A DNA stretch of 56,849 bases, from contig DFQY01000016.1 in NCBI GenBank assembly GCA_002378005.1, positions 1 to 56,849 on the forward strand, in the 5' to 3' direction. Of this stretch, positions 16,187 through 25,086 are shown piece by piece. The notes under the pieces were generated by a model. The model was not told the origin of the DNA. It did no database searches and was given only the letters and a program-made list of their open reading frames with translations. The stretch comes from Flavobacteriales bacterium UBA3477 (lineage in GTDB: Bacteria; Bacteroidota; Bacteroidia; Flavobacteriales; Schleiferiaceae). Numbering within the stretch: position 1 is the first letter of the stretch; the number at the start of each line of letters is the position of its first letter. Made by a program: the position numbers and the translations under genes.

Positions 16187-19100
16187 ATGAGTACATTTCC
16201 CGAATATTCACATCTAGACCTCGCCGGAGTACATAAGGCGGTCTTGCAACGTTGGAAAGATCAACAGGTTTTCGAACAAACCTTGAAGGCCCGCAAAGAT
16301 GCGGAGCCATGGATTTTCTTTGAAGGTCCTCCAAGCGCCAATGGTTTGCCGGGTATTCACCACGTAATGGGACGTTCGCTGAAGGACGTATTCTGTCGTT
16401 ACAAAACCCAAAAGGGATTCTTGGTAGACCGTAAGGCTGGCTGGGATACGCATGGGTTGCCCGTGGAATTGGGTGTCGAAAAGGAATTGGGCATTACTAA
16501 AGAAGATATCGGAAAGAGTATCACCATTGAAGAATACAATGAGGCCTGTAAAAATGCCGTGATGCGTTACACCGGTATCTGGAAAGATTTGACGGACCAG
16601 ATGGGCTATTGGGTGGACATGGACGACCCATATGTGACCTACGATCCCAAATACATGGAAAGCGTTTGGTGGCTGTTATCAGAACTGTACAACAAGGGAC
16701 TGATTTACAAAGGCTACACCATCCAGCCGTATTCCCCAAAAGCAGGAACGGGATTGAGTTCCCATGAATTGAATCAACCGGGCTGTTACCGCGACGTGAA
16801 AGACAATACGGTCGTGGCACAGTTCAAAATGATAAAAAGTGGGCAAAGCGAAGAGCTCTTTGGCGACCTCGAGGTGCACTTCTTGGCATGGACGACGACG
16901 CCTTGGACCCTGCCTTCAAATACTGCGTTAACGGTCGGGCCAAAGATTGAATACAGCTTGGTCCAAACCTTTAACCAATACACACACGAGCCGGTAAATA
17001 TCATTGCTGCGACCCCACTCTTGGGCAAGCTGATGGGTAAAAAGTTCGTGGAAGGCGACACTGCCACCTATGAAGCCGGGGCTAAAAAGATTCCTTACCA
17101 AATCCTGAAGACTGTCGTCGGCACAGAATTGGTCGGATTGTCGTACGAGCAACTATTGCCGTATGCCCTGCCTGCTGAAAATGCTGATCAGGCGTTCCGC
17201 GTGATTCCTGGGGATTTCGTAACCACGGAGGACGGTACAGGTATTGTGCACACGGCGCCAACCTTTGGCGCTGACGATGCACGCGTGGCGGCGGATGCCG
17301 GGGTTCCACCGCTTTTGGTGCAGGATGAAGCAGGAAATTTGGTACCTCTTGTGGATTTACAAGGACGGTTCCGCGCTGAACTCAATGATGAAGTGTTCGG
17401 GCTTGGTGGAGAGTACATCAAGGCGGAATATTTGACGGAAGAGGAGCAGGCGGCAGAATTGGCCCTGCAACAAAATAGATTAAAGCACATCATCCCTGAA
17501 CTCAAGAACTATTTGAGTGTAGATGAGCGTTTGGCATTGAAACTCAAGATTGAGAATAAAGCCTTCAAGATCGAGAAATACGAGCACAGCTATCCACATT
17601 GTTGGCGTACTGATAAACCCGTATTGTACTATCCACTGGACAGCTGGTTTATTAAGAGCACGGCCAAGAAAGACCGCATGATCGCTTTGAACAAAACGAT
17701 CAACTGGAAGCCTGCTTCGACGGGTACGGGACGTTTTGGGAATTGGTTAGAAAACCTCAACGACTGGAACTTGAGCCGTTCGCGTTTCTGGGGTATTCCC
17801 CTACCTATTTGGAGCACCGAGGAGGGAGACGAACGCCTTTGTATTGGCAGCGTGGCCCAGCTCCACGAAGAAATCCAAAAATCCATCGCGGCAGGCCATA
17901 TGAGTAGTAACCCGCTGGGGTCTTTTGAACCCGGCAATATGAGCAAGGAGAACTACGACAAAGTAGACTTGCACCGTCACATCATGGACGACGTTGTGCT
18001 GGTAAGCCCTAGCGGCAAGCCTATGCACCGCGAAAGTGACCTCATTGATGTTTGGTTTGACAGTGGTTCTATGCCGTATGCACAGTGGCACTACCCATTT
18101 GAAAACAAGGATAAAATTGAGAACAACGGCGCCTACCCTGCACATTTCATCGCGGAAGGGGTGGATCAAACGCGCGGTTGGTTCTTTACTCTACACGCCA
18201 TCGCTTCGATGGTCTTTGATAGCGTCGCGTATAAAACTGTGATTTCGAACGGACTGGTATTGGATAAGAACGGTCAAAAAATGTCCAAGCGCTTGGGCAA
18301 TGCCGTGGATCCATTTACCACCATGGATCAATATGGGGCCGATGCCCTGCGTTGGTACATGTTGACCAATGCTTCACCTTGGGACAACCTCCGTTTCGAT
18401 ATGGACGGTTTGGAAGAGGTGCGTCGCAAATTCTTTGGAACCTTACACAACACCTATGCATTCTTTGCACTGTACGCGAATGTTGACGGATTTAAGTTTG
18501 ATGAAACTGAGATCCCTGTAAATGAGCGTCCTGAAATGGACCAATGGATTCTTTCAGAATTGCATTCGTTGGTGGCAGAAGTGGAAGCGGGAATGGAGGC
18601 CTTCGAGCCTACTCGTGCGTTCCGCCCGGTGCAGGAATTTACCACAGAGAAATTGTCGAACTGGTACGTACGCCTAGGTCGTCGTCGCTTCTGGAAAGGC
18701 GAATACGGTCAGGATAAGATCAGCGCTTACCAGACCTTGTGGACGTGTTTGGAAACATTGAGCCGTCTGATGGCACCGTTGGCGCCTTTTTATGCGGACC
18801 AATTATACCAAGACCTCTACGCAGGCATTAGTAAAGATGGATTGAGTAGTGTGCATTTGACTTCTTTCCCTGAGGCCGATGCGAGCCTGATCAAACCGGA
18901 ACTCGAAAAGAAAATAAACACGGCTCGCAAGCTCACTTCATTGGTACTTTCTATCCGCAAAAAAGAAAACCTTAAGGTGCGTCAGCCACTCTCTCGAGTA
19001 CTGGTACCGGCGCTGAACGACAGCGACGCAGCCCTTTTGGATAGCGTTCGCGAGATTTTACTTGCCGAGGTGAATGTGAAGGCATTGGAGGTCATTGCCC

Positions 19101-19633
19101 CTGATGCTGGAGTGTTCGTGAAGAAGGTGAAGCCAAACTTTAAGGCATTAGGACCGAAAGTAGGGCTTCATATGAAAGCCGTCAAATCCTTTGTGGAAGG
19201 TATGGACGGTGCTGCTATCGATGCCTTTGAAGCCGGCGGATCAGTAACTTTCGAGGATCAAGGATTGCCGGTGACCATTTATATAGTGGATTGTGAAGTG
19301 GTGACGGAAGATATTCCGGGCATGTTGGTCGCGACAGGCGATGGCTTGACTGTTGCGCTAGATGCGGAACTTACCGATGCTTTGAGAAACGAGGGCTTGG
19401 CCAGAGAATTGGTCAACCGCATACAGAACCTCAGAAAGTCTTCGGGACTCGAGGTTGTGGACCGTATTGATATCCAGATTGCGGCTTCTGAAGGTTTCCA
19501 ATCAGCACTCGCAGCATTTGTAGACTATGTGAATACAGAGGTATTGGCAGATTCGATAGCTTATGTTGGAAGCGCAGAACATGCGATGGATGTCGAAGGG
19601 CATGAAATAAGTGTTTCAATTATCAAAAAATAA
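16187..19633 (+). CDS. ileS: Isoleucyl-tRNA synthetase
   Basis: A 1148-residue class I synthetase of the long type common in Bacteroidota. The HIGH-box variant is PSANGLPGIHHVMGR near residue 46, and the KMSKS box is KMSKRLGN near residue 698. The editing (CP1) domain lies between, with GTGIVHTAPTFGADD visible. The anticodon-binding part begins near residue 760. It charges tRNA-Ile and edits valine. It lies four bases after the Rid gene and is followed by the traR-like gene and lspA, a Bacteroidota version of the ileS-lspA pairing seen in many bacteria. Confidence 0.98.
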   Translation: MSTFPEYSHLDLAGVHKAVLQRWKDQQVFEQTLKARKDAEPWIFFEGPPSANGLPGIHHVMGRSLKDVFCRYKTQKGFLVDRKAGWDTHGLPVELGVEKELGITKEDIGKSITIEEYNEACKNAVMRYTGIWKDLTDQMGYWVDMDDPYVTYDPKYMESVWWLLSELYNKGLIYKGYTIQPYSPKAGTGLSSHELNQPGCYRDVKDNTVVAQFKMIKSGQSEELFGDLEVHFLAWTTTPWTLPSNTALTVGPKIEYSLVQTFNQYTHEPVNIIAATPLLGKLMGKKFVEGDTATYEAGAKKIPYQILKTVVGTELVGLSYEQLLPYALPAENADQAFRVIPGDFVTTEDGTGIVHTAPTFGADDARVAADAGVPPLLVQDEAGNLVPLVDLQGRFRAELNDEVFGLGGEYIKAEYLTEEEQAAELALQQNRLKHIIPELKNYLSVDERLALKLKIENKAFKIEKYEHSYPHCWRTDKPVLYYPLDSWFIKSTAKKDRMIALNKTINWKPASTGTGRFGNWLENLNDWNLSRSRFWGIPLPIWSTEEGDERLCIGSVAQLHEEIQKSIAAGHMSSNPLGSFEPGNMSKENYDKVDLHRHIMDDVVLVSPSGKPMHRESDLIDVWFDSGSMPYAQWHYPFENKDKIENNGAYPAHFIAEGVDQTRGWFFTLHAIASMVFDSVAYKTVISNGLVLDKNGQKMSKRLGNAVDPFTTMDQYGADALRWYMLTNASPWDNLRFDMDGLEEVRRKFFGTLHNTYAFFALYANVDGFKFDETEIPVNERPEMDQWILSELHSLVAEVEAGMEAFEPTRAFRPVQEFTTEKLSNWYVRLGRRRFWKGEYGQDKISAYQTLWTCLETLSRLMAPLAPFYADQLYQDLYAGISKDGLSSVHLTSFPEADASLIKPELEKKINTARKLTSLVLSIRKKENLKVRQPLSRVLVPALNDSDAALLDSVREILLAEVNVKALEVIAPDAGVFVKKVKPNFKALGPKVGLHMKAVKSFVEGMDGAAIDAFEAGGSVTFEDQGLPVTIYIVDCEVVTEDIPGMLVATGDGLTVALDAELTDALRNEGLARELVNRIQNLRKSSGLEVVDRIDIQIAASEGFQSALAAFVDYVNTEVLADSIAYVGSAEHAMDVEGHEISVSIIKK

Positions 19634-19689
19634 AATTATTTTCGGTGCCTTCCCCTCACCTTAAACAGGTCAGATTAACACTAGAAATT

Positions 19690-20073
19690 ATGGCAGGAGC
19701 AGAAAAAACCAGATACTCCGATTCTGAATTAAAGGAGTTCAAAGAAATCATCTTGAAGAAGATTGATAAAGCTGAGCAAGATTTGGATTTGTTGCGTGAG
19801 CAATTTGCCAACGACAAAAACAACGGTACGGACGATACGTCGCCGCAGTTTAAATCCTTTGAGGAAGGCTCATCAGTAATGAGCAAGGAGAGCAATTCGC
19901 AACTCGCCGCGCGTCAAGAGAAGTTCATTCGCGACTTGAAGAACGCCTTGATTCGCATTGAAAATAAAACCTACGGCATTTGCCGTGTGACTGGAAAGTT
20001 GATTGAAGCGGAGCGACTAAAATTGGTCCCACATGCTACGATGAGCATGGAAGCCAAATTGAAGCAACGTTGA
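19690..20073 (+). CDS. TraR/DksA-family regulator with reduced zinc finger
   Basis: A 127-residue protein with a helical N-terminus (residues ~10-60, coiled-coil-like) and a C-terminal TraR/DksA segment (TYGICRVTGKLIEAERL, then VPHATMSMEAK). DksA-type proteins bind in the RNA polymerase secondary channel and alter promoter choice with ppGpp. The usual CxxC...CxxC zinc site is reduced here to one Cys and a later His, so metal binding is doubtful. The ATG at 19690 gives the natural start; an in-frame ATG at 19645 would add 15 unrelated residues. Its stop overlaps the TTG start of lspA. Confidence 0.82.
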   Translation: MAGAEKTRYSDSELKEFKEIILKKIDKAEQDLDLLREQFANDKNNGTDDTSPQFKSFEEGSSVMSKESNSQLAARQEKFIRDLKNALIRIENKTYGICRVTGKLIEAERLKLVPHATMSMEAKLKQR

Positions 20074-20657
20074 GAAAAGCCCTCTACATTGTCCTGGGTA
20101 CCTTATTGATCGACCAGCTGGTAAAGCTGTGGGTCAAAACCACCATGTACTTAGGTCAAAGTCACGAAATCACTTCTTGGTTTTACATCCATTTTACAGA
20201 AAACGCAGGCATGGCTTGGGGAATTACTTGGGGCGGTGTGGCCGGCAAAATTGCCCTCACCCTTTTCCGTATTGTCGCCATTGTTGGGATTGTGTATTGG
20301 CTGCGTCATAGCTTGAAAAAAGGCGTGGGTGCTGCCGGTCTTTGGGGCCTCAGCCTAATCCTCGCGGGTGCCATCGGCAATGTGATCGACGGCTTGTTTT
20401 ACGGGATGATTTTTTCCGATAGCTTGGGCCGAGTAGCGACCTTCATGCCGGAGGCAGGAGGCTATGCGCCGTTCTTGCAAGGCAAGGTGGTCGATATGTT
20501 GTACTTCCCATTATTCAGCGGAGAACTGCCGCAATGGTTGCCCATTTGGGGAGGAGATTATTTCACTTTCTTCCGTCCCATCTTCAACATCGCCGACATG
20601 GCCATTTCGATTGGGGTGGGTTTGTTGTTCCTCTTCCAACGTAGCGTATTTAAATAA
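20070..20657 (+). CDS. lspA: Lipoprotein signal peptidase
   Basis: A 195-residue, four-helix membrane aspartyl protease (signal peptidase II) that cleaves lipoprotein signal peptides after lipidation. The catalytic Asp pair is in GKVVDMLYF (about residue 142) and FNIADMAIS (about 176), with LIDQLVKLWV at the N-terminus and ENAGMAWG in between. Between GNVID and the first catalytic Asp there is a longer insertion than in E. coli, as is common in Bacteroidota. The start is a TTG at 20070 that overlaps the previous gene's stop; I see no better ATG. The stop overlaps the pdeM ATG (TAATG). Confidence 0.94.
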   Translation: MRKALYIVLGTLLIDQLVKLWVKTTMYLGQSHEITSWFYIHFTENAGMAWGITWGGVAGKIALTLFRIVAIVGIVYWLRHSLKKGVGAAGLWGLSLILAGAIGNVIDGLFYGMIFSDSLGRVATFMPEAGGYAPFLQGKVVDMLYFPLFSGELPQWLPIWGGDYFTFFRPIFNIADMAISIGVGLLFLFQRSVFK

Positions 20658-21337
20658 TGCTTGGGGCCATCGCCCATAGCATCGGAGTGCATACACTCTG
20701 GTTATATCCTGACGGCACCGCGTATTGGCCCGAAGAAAACACCCTTTTTATTGCCGATGTGCACCTAGGAAAGAGTGGACATTTTCGCGCCTTTGGCATC
20801 CCAACGCCTAAGGGGATTCACACCCACGCCATGCGTTTGTTGCGCAATGCTTTCGCGCGACACGATGCAGCCCAAATCACGTTTCTCGGCGACCTGTTCC
20901 ACAACCTGCAGAACACTGAAACTCAGGATCTGCTGGATCTGATTGAAGAATTTGATGAGCATTCCTTTGTGCTGGTCAAGGGCAATCACGATGTGGATGT
21001 GCCAGAACATTCCGCGCTGAAAGTCGTAGATCAGCTCGCCGTTGGACCTTTCCTCTGCTTGCACGAGCCTCCAGGGTCAAATTTCGATCAAAACATACCC
21101 TTCGACCTCGAACACATTCAATCTGAGCACCCGGCAAGCTTCCTTTTATGCGGCCACCTCCACCCGGGCGCTACGCTCAGGGGTAAGGGCCGCGGACGTA
21201 TCAAGATGAAGGCCTTTTTCTTCAACAACCACCTTGGGGTGCTGCCCGCCTTCGGCCCCTTTACGGGCGCACATGCTCTGCAGGTGGAAGGCCAGTACTA
21301 CGGTATCGCAGAGGGGCGTATTCTTGCCCTTTTTTAA
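20657..21337 (+). CDS. pdeM: PdeM-type metallophosphoesterase (DNA damage response-associated)
   Basis: A 226-residue calcineurin-like phosphoesterase with all metal motifs: DVHLGKSGHF near residue 34, FLGDLFHN near 75, KGNHDVD near 110, LHEP and CGHLHPG. This arrangement matches the PdeM family associated with the bacterial ATP-dependent ligase/helicase/exonuclease DNA repair set. Those partner genes are not in this window, so the repair role rests on family membership only. It is translationally coupled to lspA (TAATG). Confidence 0.85.
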   Translation: MLGAIAHSIGVHTLWLYPDGTAYWPEENTLFIADVHLGKSGHFRAFGIPTPKGIHTHAMRLLRNAFARHDAAQITFLGDLFHNLQNTETQDLLDLIEEFDEHSFVLVKGNHDVDVPEHSALKVVDQLAVGPFLCLHEPPGSNFDQNIPFDLEHIQSEHPASFLLCGHLHPGATLRGKGRGRIKMKAFFFNNHLGVLPAFGPFTGAHALQVEGQYYGIAEGRILALF

Positions 21338-21401
21338 CCCTCTTTTAACGGGCCAATTCCCCTAGTTTTTATTCTTTTGGAACACGAAAAAAAACCACGT
21401 T

Positions 21402-22397
21402 ATGGAAGGTGCACCAGATATCATTGCATTAAACGAAGAAATCAAGAACGAAAGTGCTTTTGTTGATTTGCTCAAAAGCGAATTAGGCAAAGTCATCGTA
21501 GGGCAAGAGGGCATGGTCGAAGGACTGCTCATCGGGCTTTTAGCGAACGGCCATATTCTCCTCGAAGGGGTACCCGGACTTGCGAAGACATTGGCCATTA
21601 ACAGCCTGAGTCAAACGCTCGGCGGTAGTTTTTCTAGGGTCCAATTCACTCCTGACCTCCTTCCCTCAGATGTAATAGGGACGCAGATCTACAATATGAA
21701 AGACCATGCCTTCGAGACCAAGCAGGGCCCCATTTTCAGCAACTTTGTGTTGGCCGACGAGATCAACCGTGCCCCTGCCAAGGTGCAGAGTGCCTTGCTT
21801 GAAGCCATGCAAGAGCGCCAGGTCACCATCGGCGAGGAAAGCTACCCACTGCCCAAACCCTTCCTGGTCATGGCCACTCAAAACCCAGTTGAACAAGAAG
21901 GGACCTACCCACTGCCGGAAGCGCAGATGGACCGATTCCTTCTCAAAGTTCAGCTCGGATATCCTAAAAAAGAAGAAGAGCGCGAAATCATGCGCCGCCA
22001 AATGAGCGAAGGTTTTGCCGCGCTAAATGCGGTGGTGAGCTTGGAGCAAATTCTGCATGCCCGCCAATTCATTGATAAAATTTACATGGACGAAAAAATC
22101 GAGACCTACATCCTCGATATCGTCTTTTCGACGCGAGCGCCTCAGGAGTATAAGATGGGTGACCTCGTGAACAAAATCAGCTTCGGGGCATCGCCAAGGG
22201 GCTCGATAGCGCTCGCAAAAGCGGCACGCTGTCATGCCTTTTTAAGACACCGCGGATTCGTAACACCGGAAGATGTGCGTGCTGTAGCGCCGGCGGTGTT
22301 GCGTCATAGAATTGGCCTCACCTACGAAGCGGAAGCCGAAGAAATGACCACGGAAGATATCGTGAGCACGGTGTTGAACACTTTAATGGTTCCTTAA
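21402..22397 (+). CDS. MoxR-family AAA+ ATPase
   Basis: A 331-residue MoxR-type AAA+ ATPase: Walker A EGVPGLAKT near residue 50, Walker B VLADEINRAPAKVQSALLEAMQE near 118, sensor 1 ATQNPVEQEGTYPLPEAQ and the C-terminal lid. MoxR ATPases act as chaperones for von Willebrand A (VWA) proteins and metal insertion. It heads the run of DUF58, unassigned membrane and Bat genes, a stable Bacteroidota operon. The only promoter hint is TAGTTTTT at 21363-21370, a 7/8 match. Confidence 0.95.
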   Translation: MEGAPDIIALNEEIKNESAFVDLLKSELGKVIVGQEGMVEGLLIGLLANGHILLEGVPGLAKTLAINSLSQTLGGSFSRVQFTPDLLPSDVIGTQIYNMKDHAFETKQGPIFSNFVLADEINRAPAKVQSALLEAMQERQVTIGEESYPLPKPFLVMATQNPVEQEGTYPLPEAQMDRFLLKVQLGYPKKEEEREIMRRQMSEGFAALNAVVSLEQILHARQFIDKIYMDEKIETYILDIVFSTRAPQEYKMGDLVNKISFGASPRGSIALAKAARCHAFLRHRGFVTPEDVRAVAPAVLRHRIGLTYEAEAEEMTTEDIVSTVLNTLMVP

Positions 22398-22401
22398 TTC
22401 T

Positions 22402-23271
22402 GTGGATGCACTCGAACTCCTTCAAAAGGTTCGACGCATAGAGATTAAGACGCGTCGACTTAGCGACCAACTCTTCTCCGGCGAATACCAAAGTTCGTTC
22501 AAAGGCCGTGGGATGAGTTTCGCCGAAGTACGCCCGTACCAAAACGGCGACGATGTGCGCAGCATTGATTGGAATGTGACCGCGCGCAAACGCAGTCCGT
22601 ACATCAAGGTTTTTGAGGAGGAACGCGAGTTGACCTTGTTCTTGGTCATTGATATTTCCAAAAGTACTCGGTACGGATCGGCGCGTCGGTCTAAAGGGGA
22701 TTTGTTGACGGAAATTGCTGCGACCTTGGCCTTTAGTGCGATGGGGAACAACGATAAAATTGGGCTCATTTTGTTCGCCGGTCAGGTCGAGAAGATCATT
22801 CCTCCGAAAAAGGGCAAGTCGCACGTCATGCGCATTATCAAGACCATTTTGGAGCACGAACCGCAGTATGAGGGCACGAGAGTGGATCTCGCGCTCGAAC
22901 ATTTGTTGCGCATTCAAAAAAGACACAGCATTGTTTTTGTGATGAGTGACTTTATGGGCGAGCTCCCGGAGCGAGCCCTTAAAATCGCCGCGAAGCGCTT
23001 TGATTTGTGTGCCATTCATGCCTACAATGAAGGAGAGCAACACTTGCCGAAGGTGGGGCTTGTGCCGGTAGTCGATGCCGAGACCGGCGGGCTCCAATGG
23101 TTTCAAAGCGGCAGCAAAAAGTTTCAGCAAGCGTTGCAGGCGAGACATATACAACACAAGGCGCAGGTGGCAGATTTGGCCAAAAGAGCCGGCGCCGGGT
23201 GCATTGCCCTGAGCGATCAGGATGATTTTGTACCTCCATTACTCCAATTCCTAAAATCAAAAGGACGATGA
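22402..23271 (+). CDS. DUF58 domain protein, VWA-like
   Basis: A 289-residue DUF58 protein. The DUF58 signature is FAEVRPYQNGDDVRSIDWN with TARKRSPYIK (residues ~34-70), followed by a VWA-like fold with LFLVIDISKSTRYGS (DxSxS metal-site type, near residue 75-90). DUF58 proteins are encoded beside MoxR and are its likely clients. The start is GTG at 22402, four bases after the moxR stop; no in-frame ATG fits the family N-terminus. Its stop overlaps the next ATG. Confidence 0.92.
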   Translation: MDALELLQKVRRIEIKTRRLSDQLFSGEYQSSFKGRGMSFAEVRPYQNGDDVRSIDWNVTARKRSPYIKVFEEERELTLFLVIDISKSTRYGSARRSKGDLLTEIAATLAFSAMGNNDKIGLILFAGQVEKIIPPKKGKSHVMRIIKTILEHEPQYEGTRVDLALEHLLRIQKRHSIVFVMSDFMGELPERALKIAAKRFDLCAIHAYNEGEQHLPKVGLVPVVDAETGGLQWFQSGSKKFQQALQARHIQHKAQVADLAKRAGAGCIALSDQDDFVPPLLQFLKSKGR

Positions 23272-24098
23272 AACGATTGTTAGTAGTTGCGATGATGATG
23301 GGATTGGGCGCAGTGCAGGCACAAGTGGCCGCGCGCTGGGACACCACTAAGCAGGTCGTGGGCGGTATGGTTGTTTTAGAAACAGAGTTCGCCCAAAAGG
23401 ATGCGATTGTTAGACCGGATACAGTGAGCGCTTTGGTGTGGCTCGGTGAGGAGGTCGACTCTACGGGAGAGAACATCGTTTACCGTTGGGCGGCCTTGGC
23501 GGTGGATACCGGTGAGGTGCGTTTAGATGGCTGGGCGGTGGAGCCATTAGTTATTGGATTCTTGCCGGCGATGGAAGGGCTTGAGAAGGAGCAGGACCGT
23601 GCTCCCATATATGTGCCGTTCTCGCTTTGGTGGTGGATGTTGGCGTATAAATGGTGGTTGCTGGTCGGTGTAATGGCACTGGCTGGGTCTTGGTATGTAT
23701 GGCGGAATTGGACCCCGAAAACTGAAGAAATTCAGGAGGAAACGGTACCTGAAGAGGATCCATTTGAGGTCGCGATGCAGGCATTAGAAGGAATGCGCGT
23801 GGATCGACCTTGGGAAAAGGATGTGAAACAATATTATGTGGCGCTCGGAGATTTGGTGCGCCATTACCTCAGGATTCGGAGTGGCTTGCCATTGTCGGAG
23901 AAGACCACGGAAGAGGCCCTAGCGTTGGTGAAAATGAAGTGGACCGCGGCACAGCGGGAAGATTATGCCTTTATCATGAGCCGCGCCGATGTGGTGAAGT
24001 TCGCGAAGGGTACGATGGATGTGGAAACGCATTTGGGTTGTTTGGCGAAGGCCGAGGCCCTCATTGTTGAATTCAAACCGGAGGACCATGGGGGGTAA
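23268..24098 (+). CDS. Unassigned membrane protein of the MoxR-Bat operon
   Basis: A 276-residue protein I cannot place in a named family. It has a signal peptide (MKRLLVVAMMMGLGAVQAQ), a periplasmic part of about 90 residues, a membrane helix near residues 127-146 (WWLLVGVMALAGSWYVW) and a cytoplasmic tail. The tail (DPFEVAMQALEGMRV to the end) is helical and charged. In layout and operon position it resembles the DUF4381 gene found between DUF58 and batA in proteobacteria. It overlaps the DUF58 gene by 4 bp and batA by 11 bp, so expression is tightly coupled. A linker between MoxR and the VWA proteins is an inference. Confidence 0.75.
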   Translation: MKRLLVVAMMMGLGAVQAQVAARWDTTKQVVGGMVVLETEFAQKDAIVRPDTVSALVWLGEEVDSTGENIVYRWAALAVDTGEVRLDGWAVEPLVIGFLPAMEGLEKEQDRAPIYVPFSLWWWMLAYKWWLLVGVMALAGSWYVWRNWTPKTEEIQEETVPEEDPFEVAMQALEGMRVDRPWEKDVKQYYVALGDLVRHYLRIRSGLPLSEKTTEEALALVKMKWTAAQREDYAFIMSRADVVKFAKGTMDVETHLGCLAKAEALIVEFKPEDHGG

Positions 24099-25086
24099 TT
24101 GGGAATTCGCGCAACCACAGTGGCTATGGGCCCTATGCATCGTCCCCTTGGGATGGGCATGGATGATTTGGCGTCGCCGGATCCAATTCAACCGTTACCG
24201 CTATTCCCAACTCGACGGTTTACCCAGCAGCACCCTCGGGCACGTCCGACAATGGACAGGATTGTTGCCCTGGCTCGCACTTGGCGCCTTTATCGTCGCT
24301 TTGGCGCGGCCCCAGAGCTCGGAGGTCATCCAACAACCTTCGCAAAACCTTGGAGTGGACATGATGATGGCCCTTGATATTAGCGCCTCCATGCTGTCAC
24401 GCGACCTTCAGCCCAACAGATTGGAGGCCTTGAAAGAGGTCGCCCAAGATTTTGTGAGCGCACGGACCATGGACAGGTTGGGACTGGTGATTTATGCTGG
24501 CGAGGCCTACAGCCCGGTGCCTCTGACCACCGACCACACCCTGCTCAATGGGCAGATTCAAGGTTTACGCTATGACCTACTCGAAGGCGGAACGGCCATC
24601 GGCATGGGGTTGAGTACAGCCGTCAACAGGTTGGTGGATTCACAAGCTAAAAGCAAGGTGATCATCCTCTTGACCGACGGGGAGAACAATGCCGGATTAG
24701 TGGACCCCACCCAGGCGGCAGATTTGGCCCAGAGCTTAGGCATCAAGGTATATACCATCGGATTAGGGACGAACGGCATGGCGCAAACGCCGGTGGCCAA
24801 GGATCCTATGACGGGTAGGTTAATTTATGAGCAACGCCCGGTCAGCATAGACGAAGAGCTCTTGCAACGCATCGCGTCTACCACAGGCGGACAATACTTC
24901 CGCGCCACCGACAACCAAAGCCTGAAAGAAATCTACGCATTGATCGATGCGATGGAAAAAAGTGAAATTGAAGGGTACCAATTCTACCGCTACAGCGAGC
25001 ATTTCTATCGCTGGGTGTGGTTGGGACTGGCCTTTATAGGATTAGAATTATTGTTGAACCTCGTCGTACTCAAAACTGCATTCTAA
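24088..25086 (+). CDS. batA: BatA, VWA-domain membrane protein
   Basis: A 332-residue protein with two N-terminal membrane helices (near residues 10-26 and 55-75), a VWA domain and a C-terminal helix (near 305-327). The metal-ion adhesion site is intact (MALDISASMLSRD, then the Thr segment LLEGGTAIG and LLTDGENN). BatA belongs to the Bacteroides aerotolerance set and acts at the inner membrane. I chose the ATG at 24088, preceded by an unusually good Shine-Dalgarno-like GGAGGA at 24080-24085. A longer frame from 24019 has no family match. The stop overlaps the next ATG (TAATG). Confidence 0.92.
   Translation: MGGNWEFAQPQWLWALCIVPLGWAWMIWRRRIQFNRYRYSQLDGLPSSTLGHVRQWTGLLPWLALGAFIVALARPQSSEVIQQPSQNLGVDMMMALDISASMLSRDLQPNRLEALKEVAQDFVSARTMDRLGLVIYAGEAYSPVPLTTDHTLLNGQIQGLRYDLLEGGTAIGMGLSTAVNRLVDSQAKSKVIILLTDGENNAGLVDPTQAADLAQSLGIKVYTIGLGTNGMAQTPVAKDPMTGRLIYEQRPVSIDEELLQRIASTTGGQYFRATDNQSLKEIYALIDAMEKSEIEGYQFYRYSEHFYRWVWLGLAFIGLELLLNLVVLKTAF

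Noticed and set aside
22318..23157. 279-codon minus-strand frame across the moxR end and DUF58 gene
   Set aside because: It lies antisense to two well-supported genes, and its protein has no recognisable domain; it is a shadow of the biased codon use of the plus-strand genes.
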